Below are positions 1-12,800 of a stretch of DNA of 64,000 bases, in pieces. The stretch covers positions 1 through 64,000 of the forward strand of contig WBMZ01011886.1 in assembly GCA_013400975.1 (NCBI GenBank), given 5' to 3'. This DNA is from Atrichornis clamosus. Lineage: Eukaryota > Chordata > Aves > Passeriformes > Menuridae. The translations under genes were made by a program, and so were the position numbers. How positions within the stretch are numbered: position 1 is the first letter of the stretch; each line of letters starts with the position of its first letter. The notes under the pieces are model-generated. The model was not told the origin of the DNA. It saw only the letters and a program-made list of their open reading frames with translations, and searched no databases.

Positions 1-260
1 GTGCGGGCCCGGCAGGGCGCGGGGGGTCCCACCCGTGCGCCGAGCGGCGGCTGCAGCCCCGGCCCCGGTGCCCCCCGTGCCAGGGGCCGCCGCCCGCCCG
101 GACTGTTGGGCATCACCCGGCAGCCGGACTCCTGCGGGAGCTGCGGCCCGCGTCTTGCGCGTTTGTGTGGTTTGGGGTTTTTTTGTGTTGAGGAACATGG
201 GCTTAGGACTCTTGCAGCCTGTGTCATTTCGGTGGCAGCTCGGAAAACCGTAAAGGTTTG
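1..260 (+). promoter_or_regulatory. IQUB: CpG-rich promoter / 5' UTR region of IQUB
   Basis: The first 170 bases are strongly GC- and CpG-rich, with repeated GCGGC, CCGCC and GCGCG words, in sharp contrast to the AT-rich DNA that follows. This is what a CpG-island promoter and first noncoding exon of a vertebrate gene look like, and it lies about 400 bases before the IQUB start codon. A likely 3' splice site ending at 537 (TTCGTGCAG) would begin the exon that carries the start codon. The exact transcription start and first donor cannot be fixed from sequence. The island is cut by the window edge. Confidence 0.6.
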
Positions 261-537
261 CTCTCTCTGGGTAATGACTCCTTGGTCCATCCTGTTCTAT
301 AGGCAGAGAGCGAGAGGCAAAAAGAACTGCCGACACCCTGCCTTGGAGTATTACGTTTGATAAACACCAGCCAGAAGTGCTTTCTGTTTGGTGGAAGCAA
401 AGCCCTCATGCTCTTCTCAATAGTTTTTTGGGAATAGATACAGGAAAAGCTTTTCAGGCTAGTAAGTTACCCATACATCTGGTAGTAGAAATGTGGAAGT
501 ATGCAATTTTTAAGACACCTTGTGATTATTCGTGCAG

Positions 538-866
538 AAAGGTTAAAAGCATGCAACCAGTGCTTTAGGAAATGGAAGATGCATCAGATAGTGGCTTTGA
601 AATTGTTACATCAGAAGGGTCAGGCACAGAGCAACCTGCATCCTCACAAGGAAAAGCAGTCGGAGAGGCCAAGAACGGCGACCCAGCAGAGAAGCCTCTG
701 CTTCCAGAACCTGCAGGTACTGCACAATCAGAGGAAGGCTGGGGGCAGCAGTCTGTTACTAATGAGAATTATTGTACTTTACCTGAAGTAAGAAATTCAG
801 AAAGGGAAGAACAAACTTCTCAAAATTCTGTATTACCAGAGAATACAGCAAGTGGGACAGGGGCAG
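538..866 (+). CDS. IQUB: IQUB first coding exon (CDS from 572)
   Basis: The exon holds about 34 nt of 5' UTR and then ATG at 572, with an in-frame TAG six bases before it. It encodes about 98 acidic, Ser/Glu-rich residues ([16 protein letters not shown]...) that resemble the disordered IQUB N-terminus more in composition than in sequence. The donor is GGGCAG|GTAAAG at 866/867, leaving one base of a split codon. Reading on past this donor gives a hydrophobic tail and a stop at 986, which looks like intron. The 5' boundary at 538 is inferred from a TTCGTGCAG acceptor. Confidence 0.8.
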
Positions 867-3800
867 GTAAAGAAGTTATTAAAATATTGGACATTAGGGC
901 ATTAAAGAGATTTTTTTACTTCAACTGGTTTATGGCTTCTTGCACCCACACCCTCAGCCTGTTTATGTTTGTTGGGTTTTGGTCCTGAAGTAACTTAAAA
1001 TTCTCTTATAAAACATACTCCAAAGGGAAGAAGTGTGTTCTTTATCTCAAGCTGCAGTAGCCATTTATAGATGGCATTTTATAGAATCATCCTTATTTCC
1101 AGAAAGGTGTGTGAGTAGGTGTACATGCTTTGTACATGCATTTATTGCATTCTTTTAGACTATGTCACAGAAGTCACCATATTATTTTACCTCTTCTAGA
1201 TTCCCCTGTAACTTACCTGCCATCCATCTGTTATCCATGTCTTTCTCCTGCAGTCCCCCAAATGATCCATCATTTCCTATACCTGTTCCTCCATATTCTG
1301 AGTGTCTTTTGTCTCTTCCTCTTCTCAGTTCCAAACCCCATTTTCTTAGCTCTTCAGAGCAGAAGGCTCTTTTCAGCAGGTGAGCACGGTGAATAACAAT
1401 TTCTAATATGGACCTGCTGACTACCTTCCTCTTGGCTGGGCTGCATCAGGTGCTCTCTTTCTGATAGCTGGCTAGGAGTGTCTTTATGTGGTGACAGTAT
1501 TACATTAGATATCTCTTTTTAAATTGTATGATAATGCTATTGCAGCTTTCAAATAGACTGTCTTTCCAGCTCAAAAAGCTATGATTATGCTGTGTTGCAA
1601 TGTTAAAATGAAATAATCCTGGGGTAAACTTGAAAGAGTTATTTGCTTGTTTTGAAAAGATTTTCAAGAATGAATTTTGGTTTTATTTTTAGCAAGCATG
1701 ATTGAGGATAATGAAACACCTAGGAAGACTGGGCCTAATTTTGATGAAACTATCCAGTCTGAGAATCAGGAATGCTTTCCTGGAAAAGTCGTTCAACAGG
1801 ATTACCACATGCCAGATGCCATAACTGTCAGAGTACAAATGGGTAAATGCTGGTTTTGCACATGTATTGATATATAATAATTTTCTAATCTTGATGTGTT
1901 ACTAAAAGAAACAATATTTCCATTTTGAAACTTCTATTTTAACAGATTCTGATTCATTTCAAGAAGTAGTTGTAAAAATTGAAAGACCTACCTATAATAA
2001 ACCTTTTCTGGGTGGATTTAGGAACATGTCAACAGGAGTGGAATTTCATAATGCAGGATCACAAACAAAACTGAAAAAGCGACCTGACAAAGGAATTCAG
2101 TTATTTTGTAAGGAAACACAGGTAAAGGCTTTGTAGTGTCTTTTCAGAATGTTGTTTTTGCTAAATGTAATAGAATGTTGGCACTATTTCTGATAGGAAA
2201 GAGGAAGTAAATCAGAAATAAGTGTGCAAATGAAAGTATTTAGTGGATAAATATCATTAATCTTTTGATTCTTATTACAATTACCTAATTTTGCCACTGA
2301 CATTAATGAGGAAAAAAATCTCTGTGTATTTTCTTCTAATCTGACATGCATTTTTTTCCCCAGACGGTTTTGGAAAAAAATAAGCTGCAACAAACAAGAA
2401 ATACAACATCAACACAGATGACTAAAATTGGCCTTTATGTGTCAAACATGACTGACAAACTAATAAGTCCTGGAAAGTATTTTACAGCAGAAGAATACCA
2501 TAAACGTAGACTTGAAGCTGTAAGTCCTTATCTGTTTGAAACTATCAATAAAGCAATGTATTATGAAGGTTATCTGAATGTTTAATGAGTGTTCAGTGTT
2601 CAAAGATTGAATTTAGAAGTGAACTGTAAAATGTCTTCTTATTCTCATATTTCGTAACCTTTCAGATACAGGGGAAGCATGTGCTTGCTCTGTGGTTTTA
2701 GTGACATTTGATACCTTGTGATCTCTTAAATTTTAAGAATTATGCATTTATTGTCTTCTGTCTTACAGTGACAGTTAAGTTTTGATGTAGAACATTAGGG
2801 ATTAAAACAGGCTTGTTCCTACAACATTCTCATGATCTCTTTGGAAGAACGTAAGGTACATGCTTAGTATGTAGCCTGAAATTGGTGGAGTATTGGGTTA
2901 GGATGTAGGGGATCTTCATTCAGCTTTTGAGCTTTGCATTCTCTGTTTGTTTGTTTGTTTGTTTGATCAGACTTGGCAGGTTGCCTTGGGCAAACGGATC
3001 CATTTTGGATTCTGCTCAAGCTCCCTGCTTTGACATTAAGGTAGAAAGGGGCTGTTCAAACACAGGCAGTGGGTCTGTGGGGTTTTCTGGTGCACTGAGT
3101 TGCCTCATGAAGGCGATTTGAATTACGGATCCTGCATATTCATTGCGCAGAGGATACTGTTTAGGCACTGCACATTGCTTTTTGGAAACCATGTATTCCG
3201 TGACTGCACATCTAACTCAAGTATGCCCTAAATTGTGTTAGGTGGGGCACTGCTTTGTAAATGCTCTAGTTATTATTTTGATGGCTGAAAATAGGCAGTC
3301 TGAATCCAAGTGAATGTAGAAACAGTTGATTCCACAAGTGTCTAAGTAGAATAATTGTATTAATTGTATTGGCATGGTTGGCAAGATCTTTGAAATTTTC
3401 TGGGTAGAAGTTTTCTGTAAAAACTTCTTAAGTTGGTCAGCTTTAGCTGATGGCAGTAAGCATCTTGTAGTAGTGAAACCCAAATAGGGAATCATTTCCT
3501 CAGGACTACCAATATGTTTTACCATGGTCTCTAGTGTCACTTACTGAAATCTGTAATGAATCTATAGGTAATCCATAATGCACAGTAGAGAGACATCAGC
3601 TTGCTGTTGGTTCAAGTTGATGGATTCGCACAGTGCATATCCCAGCCATATTGAAATACTATTTGAAGACATATTCAAGAGAAGTGTTAGGTTAAGATAT
3701 TACTGGAGACAGTGTAACTGTATTAGTATGCTTTTGTGCTTGATAGCTTTCAATGCTGAACAATGCTTATTATCTCATGGTATTGATCTGACTAAACTGC

Positions 3801-6800
3801 TTGTAGTGCAAGTGCTAACTCAGCTGGCAGAAGGTGAGGCTTGTGCATTATCCTCCCTTAACATATTGTAGACACTTCCCTAGTCTTCAATAGCCACAGC
3901 TTGGGAAGGTAGATGATTAAATTTTCTTCTTTAATTTCTGTCATAACAGCATTAGTAATTTTACGTTCATTATTTGTTTACAAATAAAATGCAGTTGATT
4001 TTGTGTCTATGTGTTGACTTTTGTATCTAGACATTTAAACGAAATCTTGCAAATCTGTCTACATTCCCACTATGTAAATTGGTAGTAAGATAAGGAAGAG
4101 AAAAGAATAAAAACAGTACATGGCAAAAGACAATTTTAAGGAGAGATTTGAAAAAGACAAATAGATATATGAATGTAGTTTGTATTTTGATTTGATTATT
4201 AGAACCTAGTTTATCCACTGTACTCACTGGTTAAACTCCTGCAGTTACCTAACTGATTAATCCTACTAGTGCTTAAACTAGTAGTACATGACTGATTTTG
4301 TAACTTTTAAGTTAGTTTCAGAACAAGACAAATCTTAGCAAATATAGTTAGGGAGCAAGAAAAAAGAACAGTTAAGAACAAAATACTATGCTGTTTTGTT
4401 GTAAATTCGAATTCCTTGGTATTGTATCACATATAGGTAATAGTATTACAGAAATATTTCCGTCGATGGCATGCTGTACATTTGGTACAAAATCTGATGG
4501 AACAAAAGAGGTTAAGGCTGGCACAGGAGGCACAAGAAGAATTAAAGAAAAAAATGGAGAAAGAAGAAAAATTGAGAAGGGAGTATGAGCAAAAACTGAA
4601 CCCTAAAACGAAAGAAGACTTTGAGCTACTGTACCATGACTTGGAATGTAAGTTTTCTTAAAGGGATGCCCTTAAATCAACAAAATAGTACAGTTTGTTT
4701 AAAACAAACTTACGGGTTTTAGGTGTTTTTATAGAGACTTCCATGTTTTTTTTTCCACTTACAGTGGAATTTGTTTAATTTTAAAAGAATTATTTTGCTT
4801 TCATGCATTACTAGAAACAGAAAAAATGCCTTGATGCTCTGTAAGCACCATTCAGCAATAACTAAACATTCCTGTGTTATCAACATCCAGCACCTTACAA
4901 GCTACTATGAATAAAAATTAACTCTATCCCAGCCAAAACCAGAAAACCTTTTTAGGAAATAATTGGCTTGTAGAATAGTGCTATATGGCAGTTTTATTAA
5001 CGTTTTTTTAATTTATGTCTAAAGTTAAAGTCAGCTAGAGGAACAGAGGTCATTTCTTTAGATCAGAGTTACTTTGATCTTTTACTCTACATTTAAGATG
5101 GTGAAAACAATTCTATGAAGAAATTAGTATTAAGATCTATAATTCATCATTTGATATAGACATTTTAAATAATGAATTAAATTTTTGCACAGAATTTTAC
5201 AACATATGACAGAAGTTATTCCTTTTCACTTAGTCATCTTCTACAGATGCTATTTCTCCTTTCTAATTCATTCCATGTTTCACAAAACTGTGTTATCAAA
5301 ATTTTAAAAGTCTTTTAGGAGTTCTGCAGGACATCTTGAAAGTCATACTTTTCCTGTTCTTGGAGTAGATGATGTCTAATACAGGCAACTTTTCCAGAAA
5401 AGTGATGTGAATACTGCAGATAATTGACATAAAACCTTACAGGAAACTAATGTTGCAAATTGAACAAGAACCCTAGAGTATGTGTTTTGGGAAAATAAAA
5501 GCAATCAAAAGCAGTTGACTTGTAGCAGCGTATATTGAAACAGCAAGACATTTTGGTTTTTTACAATACCTTTTAAAGCCAGAGGCTTGCACTGTAACTT
5601 GTAACAACTCTTATGTTATCTCGGCTACAGTGCTTCATGGTCTAGCTCTTTGGCAGTGTGCATGTTTTTGTCCCTGTAGCAGAACTGACCTAATGGATTA
5701 CCTACTTCCTTGCAAAGCCACCTGCCCTACCTTACACCATCTCAGCTATTTCTTCATTGGTAAACTGAGCATAAATTTGGTGGCATGTGTTATTCACAGA
5801 GCTTAGGATCATGATTCTCAGAATTCCCATGTTATATACTAATCTTTTAATGCTGCCATACTTTGTGTGTGCATTGAACAAAGTGCTTTGTCTGAATTAA
5901 TAAATCATTTGTAAATATCACTGTTTGTGACAAATGTAAAAATTATTGTCTTGAACTTTGAAACTGTTGGGATGGTGCCTTCATGAGATTTGTGGTTTGT
6001 TTAGGGTTATTTACCCCTTCTCTTTTTCTTCGTAGATAGTTCACTTTTCACTTCCCAAGAATCAAGCCCTTTTAAAGGTGTATCTGACTAGGTAATCAAA
6101 TGCCAATTTACTCAAATAGTACATTTTCCTTACCACTTAGGAGACTTCTTACTATTTGGCATCTGATTTCCTGCAATATTTTCTTCAAAAAGCTGCTTCC
6201 TAGCTAATGTGCTATCAGTGTATCATGTGCTATCATGTGTATGATCCACCCCTTTTTTTTTTTTTTAAGTGTGAAGAGTCTTACTTGCAATAGAAACAAA
6301 TTCAGTTAAAGTTATGGAAGAGTGCTGATATTCACAGTATTTTTAGATTTGAAACTTATGGTCATGTAAGTGTTTCTTGGTTTATATAATGCCTTTGGAT
6401 TAACAAATAATAAAACTTCTAGCTATGCATATTCAGGAATTTCATATCTCAGCAACCTGAAAAAAGCCACTTCAAAACAGAATAGAACAAATTTCAGTAT
6501 TTGAAATGTTTTTTTAATATTTTGTTAAAAATGGTCTGGTATCAATCTTTTTGGTTTTGTTTACTGGTGTTGACTAGTTGCTTCTCTATATGGAGATTTG
6601 CAGTCATGCTCTTCATTTTAATAGAGCTTCATGGTTCTAGGAGGTTGCAGTTTTTTTCCTACCTGCATCTGAAACAACTTTTACATTCTTACAGTGCCAA
6701 CAGTCTACACAAGCTAAATCATTGTGACAGTAATAGAATGAGCCTATTGTCCTCCAGGGATCTGTGAAGGTTATTGCTGCAATCACAACAGGGTTACTAT

Positions 6801-9800
6801 TACAGGGTCAGCCAGTACAAGCAGTTCCTGATGGTACAAAAACTTGCCTGTTGGTGCAACTATATGGTACAAATGAGATCTAGCTATATGTTCAGCATGT
6901 CTGCATTTAGACATTTATTATTTATTTGAAAAGTATGAACTATTTTTTTAATAAAAACTGGAATAAAGATTAATGAGTAAAATCTCTGCCTATAGAACAG
7001 ATAATCTAAGAGGAGTGTTTTAACTTGGTTGCATGTATATGAGGAATAAAGAGGTGAGTATCAGTGATAAGTGACAGCTTCTTCATTCCTGAAAGTATAA
7101 AATGGCTTACTGTGTTTATTAGCTCCACCTTAGAAGTTGCTGCCCCCTCCAGGCATGTAAAGTTTCATGTAAATTAATTCTGTATCATGCTCTTGTTTGC
7201 TGAAATGGCTTTATTTAGAAATATATCCTTGGGTTCTCAGAACTTGTCAGACAACTGTCATTTTACAGTTTGGAGAGCCTTAAGGAAATTAATTGAAATA
7301 TTTTAAAACTGAAAACGTAAGGTATTATAGATAAGAAGCCACAGGCGCCTTCCTCCTTTCCCTTCTTGTGCCTCTAATCTTACCTGATTCAGGATGTTAC
7401 AGGCTTTTTCAGTGCATCACATATTGGATTGTTTTCTTTTACACTGGGTTTCACTTTTGCATAACTTCTGGGATGATAACAAGACTTTGCGATATTATCC
7501 AGGGATGTTGAAGTTTTGGATCTTATAAAATTCCCTACAAAATTCCAGAGGTATTTGAACTGGATCAGACTCTTCAGAGAAGCCAGGAATTGTTACACGT
7601 TATGCAAATATAGTAAACACAGTTTGATTTTACCGAGAGCTTTCTCTACAGCCATGTAGTCTGCATATTGGCAGCAGAAGAGTCGGGGGTCAGATTCTTA
7701 TACTGCATGTACTGATCCACGTGCTGCTGTCATGACCATCCCGTGGCTTCTTCTGCGGCCACTTCCTGCCACTTGAAGGGTCACGTTGTAGAAGAGGAAA
7801 GGGAGAGTAGAGCAATGACTGTCTAATTATTAACGTGCACTCATCTGCCTCGGATGGGGAAAGGTGATACCACTGCTACATCCAGTGTGAGACCTGGAGT
7901 GCGGAATGTGACTGTCAGTCAAGTTTTATCTCGGTTTTGTAGGACTTCAAGCTGCTTTAGATTTTACTCACTTACGCAGGGAGAAGCAGTAATATTCTCT
8001 GCACTGAGTACTAGCGTTAACCACAGTAAAATGCGGTCATTTCATCACACATTTCCACAGGGGCTAAATTCTTTTTCTCATATATAGCTCCTTCTTCTCA
8101 TCCTTGAGTTTGGAGTACAAATTGGCAGTCTGGAATTGATGTAGACACACATACTCTCACAGAACATCTGTATAATTTACATTCATTTCTGGGCCATTTT
8201 GCTTGTAGTGAAAATATGCATAACAATCAATTCCCTGACATGGAATCTGGCTTTTAGTGAATATTGAAAAAAAAAGTCAATTACGTTATTTCTTAAAGAT
8301 GAAAGCAGAGGTTTCACTGGAAAACATCTTGTAAAAAATACCCCCAATATTTGTATCTGCAGTATGGATGCAGGAGGAGACTGAGCGGATTAACAGAACT
8401 CTTACTGGAGCTGAAAGAAAGGCAGCACTTTGTGGACTTCTGGAACAAGAGACACAGCTCATTGCTTGCATTGGGAGACATAAACTACATGCCAATGAGG
8501 AGAATCAACAAAAAGCAATACTGCACCTTCTGGATAAGGTCAGTGGTTAGGCTGATAATTTTAGCCTGAACATAAGGAATACCAAATTACAGGAACAGAA
8601 AATACACCTGCAAAGTACCAAAAGTAACTTTTGTTGGTTTTGACAGTTAATCATGTGAAAGCTAATGCTATAAATATCCAAGTTATGTGGTTGTTCATGT
8701 CAGTATAATTCCGTAAATTTCTTTTTCCAAGCTGAGAATTTCATATCTCGCAGACTGATGGAAGGTTTAACATTAAGACTGTTAACTATAGAAAATATGA
8801 ACAATAAATATAAAAATATAAAAGTAGCCCTGAGTGGATGGATTTTGTGTTGCATAACTATTCTGCATAAAAAAAATTATTCTGATGGCACTGCTAACAG
8901 CATTAAAAGTCTAACAATTCAGAATGGTTAATTTGAGGTTAAAAACCATCAGGGTCTTACATACCATTCTATATTTTGTATTGTGTGCATTTTAGTGCTG
9001 AAGGAAGCCAATTAGCTTCTCTTTGAAAAATACTGACTTTCACTTATCAAAACTAATGACTAAGTGATTTTTCCACTGGTGAATGTTCTGTTCATTGTTC
9101 TCTATTGTGAAAAGTTTGCTATTGCATTTAAAATTAAAAGCAAACATTTAAGCAAGTGTTTGTAAAATTAAACTTTAATCCTGCAGAATGGATTAATTGC
9201 TTTTCTTTTTCTTCTTCCCTCAGAAATGTTATCCTTCAGGAAGTAAATTTGTCATTAATTTCCTAACTGAGCATAGGCCTCTGGTTGTCGTATGTCTGTC
9301 TTTAACAAAAGCATTTATTTCATTTTCATGTACAAGGAAGAACTTTGACTGAGTCTGATGTTGAACTCAGTTTGAAATCACTAGCTGTAGTTCCATTAGA
9401 ACTTTAACTTAAGATTTCATTCTAGTATAATCCTGGGGATGATATTTAAGGCAAGTGTTCTTCAATCTTTGCTCTATAAAACAAATATGAGAATTCCTTC
9501 ATTCACAAAGATGATTTAAAATGGCACTAAATTTAATGGTACCTTAACGTAAAATACTAAAAACCCAGTTCTTTTTGGGTAAACATCCAGCAACTCATCC
9601 CCTCAGAAAAAAGAAATAGTTTATTTTCTGACTGTTTTCAAAGTATGTGACATGATTATGAAAAAAACCACTGCAACAGAAATGGTTTTTAGCTAACTTT
9701 TTTATTATTATTTTTAATTTTTGACTATTTAGTGCTCAAAAGTAAAAATGACAATTTTGTCCAAAAGAGACTTTTTCATGCTTTTTATTACCGATGCAGG

Positions 9801-12800
9801 GGAACCATACTGTAAATTTGATTTGATAAAATCTATTGCATTTCTGATTATGAACAAATTGCTTATCTGAAATGTTGGTGAAACTATTACCACGTTTATT
9901 GCTGTGGTATAATTGTTTTCTGTCTTACTGCTTTCAAGAATGCAAAAAACCTCAAAAACCTAAATAATTAGGAGTTTTATCAGCGCCTTGAATCATTTCT
10001 ATGTTAAATGTTTGCTTCTACTACTTACAATCTATTCTGTTATCTTCTAAGAAACAGAAGCCTGGAACAGTCAATGCAAATATATTTCTCTCTTAACTGA
10101 CTCTGTCATTACTCCAGTGTCCTACCCTGTACAGATTATTTCCAGTACATATTCTGACAAGTTGTACAGTTTTCTCACATTAGAATCAGGAGCAAAATGT
10201 TCTTCAGTACAAGAATTATTAGTGACAGTTGATGTCTGGAGATTCAGGAGGCACATCAGAGACAACAGATGTTCTGTTTTTCCAAACAGTGGAAATGTTT
10301 CTGAAGTTGTTCATAGTAATTTATTTATTAATATTTTAAATGTACAAATTAGGTTTTTCATTAAAGGGACTGTATTCTTTTTAATTTTACAATCTAACGA
10401 GCTTCTGAACTAGTGCAAAAGTTTTCATGTTTTTTAGTCATGTCAGCTGTACGGTTTTGAGTGTTCTAAACTGTTGATGTAGATAGCAGCATAACTGAGA
10501 GGTAGAAAAAGTAATAACTTCTGCATTTTTAAAGAAGAGAAATATAATTTTGGAAATCTCAATTAGATGGATGGTTTGCTATGACTGTATTGCTTTGACT
10601 ATGTTTGCTATGACTGCAATTTAAGCACTTTAAATAACGGTGTGAAATGTATTGTTGGAGTACTAGATTAGGGATTATTCCATTATTTCTTGAAGTTTGA
10701 GCTGGTAGTTGATCTGGACACTTGCCAGTTAAAGCTGGAATAACAGCTTTCACATCTGGAGACTGCAAGCTGCAGTAGCTGATGTGATATGAAACTTGCT
10801 TCTCTGTGGAAACCTTTGTTCCTTTGCTACTTTAAGCATGTGCCTCCACAGGCATGTGTGCTTTTAGGAAGGTTGCTGCTGGTTGTGTGTGCACTATGTT
10901 CCTAGGGGGTTCTTTTCTATGCTGAGCTCATTCTTCTTCAGCATTTGTACATTGAAGTGGAAGTATTTGATTAAGCTTTTATACAGCAATCATATTTTCT
11001 TAAAGAAATTTGTGTAATTATTAATTGTTGCTCAGTTCATACCTTTCATGCTTTGTACTATTTCTGGACACATCCCATGGATTTTTTTTTAACTTTACTT
11101 ACCTTTTTCTCTCTGTGTTTGTGGTGGTGTGTTTCTCTCCTCAGGTGCTTTTTCTGCTTTCATGCGTTGGCAGCAGTGTAGTTGTAGTAGCCTTGCTTTA
11201 TGAAGTAATACAGATAACAGGGTTGTTGTAAATTCCACAGCACTGCCAGCAGACTAAAAGGCAAGAAAAGGCTGGCAGAAGATCTCAAAGCTTTAGTTTT
11301 TCTCGCATCAGTCTGGAGTACAGAAAAATAGTCCTTAAATGAGAGATTGTGATTCTTTCTTAAATATTGGAAACCTTCATATTGATGAGACATCTGGGGT
11401 TTTTTTCAGTACAAAGCTGCATAATTTTTTTTACATTTTAAAATATTTTTTATCTAATACCCTCTAATAAGGTAGTAAGAAAAATTATAGAAGTTACAGA
11501 TATATCTCTGGAGAATTAGTTATAATGACATAATTGGTCTGTGTTAAGGGTCATTTGCAGAATGGGATACCAGGACTGCTTGTATGTATTTGAGTTTGCA
11601 AATTTATCAGAAGAATCTAATTTTACTATTTTTCGTGGTATACTTTGCCCATTGATTCTTCCTAGCATAAGCAAATGACCTTTCTGTATTATTGTGATTT
11701 CATTGAAGAGGGTCAAATGTAGGTACTGAATTAACTACTATGTGGAAAACTGGGGAAAACAGAAAAGGATTGACAGCATGATAGACCTTCTAAGTTGGTG
11801 TGAGTTTTGTTGTTTTCGAAGTGTGGAGGTTTCTTTGTTGGTTTGGTTTTTTTTTTTTTAGAACTTCTAGTGCTGTATAAAGACAGTGAAACAAAATGAA
11901 GATAGAGTAGAATGCTCCCTATTTATGACAGAGAGAAAATTGTCACATTCTATTAGTGAACACTCAAGTTCCAAATACAGTGAAAGAGAATAATTAGTAC
12001 ACAGAATCAGGTTTCAAATACCTCTCCCTATTAAGGAACAGGAATGAAGTTAAGTGATGATGAGGAGAGGCTTTTGAAAATTCTTTTCCTATTGGAATTA
12101 GGTATCTATCTCCTTGTGTAACAGTGTGATTTGCAACCAAAACCAGTCTTCTGGAAAGAAGAGAATGGTTGGGCTTTTCAAACCCAATGGGGCACCTGAC
12201 ATCATGTAACTTCTTGCTGTCTATAAAAGTTAAAGATGTGCAAAGAGATTATTGAAGCATAAGGCGTATGACATGTGGTTAAGTTAGCAAATAAGAGGCT
12301 GGGTGAAGTATCGGATAAACTGTAAACTCGTACATTGCCTTAGCTTTAACAAAGTGTATTTCTTCGATCTGTCTCTGCAACTAGCATAAATACAACAGTC
12401 CCCTGGAGATATTTTTTACTGCAGTAGATTTTAGGGTCTTAAATTTGCAATCTTTACACAGTCAACAGACCTATTGATTTTTACTGATAGTTTGGAGGGA
12501 TTTATGACTGCATGGTGAAATACAGAGCAAATGTATTCTAACACTAGTCAGTAAATTTACTTTAAAGAAGTAGAGCATATCCCTGTGGGAGAAGATTAGT
12601 TGCTTTTAATGTACTGTAAATCAAAATTTTCATAACCTGCAACTTTAAATAAAGTGTGTAATTGAATGCATGCTCTGGTGGAAGAGGTGCTGTATCGATA
12701 TTGACAATAGAATTAGTCTTTTGCATTAGTCAAGCATTAAGTCCCTGTTTGCTCTGATGAAACTTAATGTAACATAATGCAGTTATTCAACTGGTAGTCA

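Noticed and set aside
1130..1396. Overlapping open frames in IQUB intron 1 as candidates for the missing ubiquitin-like exon
   Set aside because: Pro/Ser/Leu-rich from pyrimidine-rich DNA, with no beta-grasp pattern or resemblance to the IQUB ubiquitin-like region.
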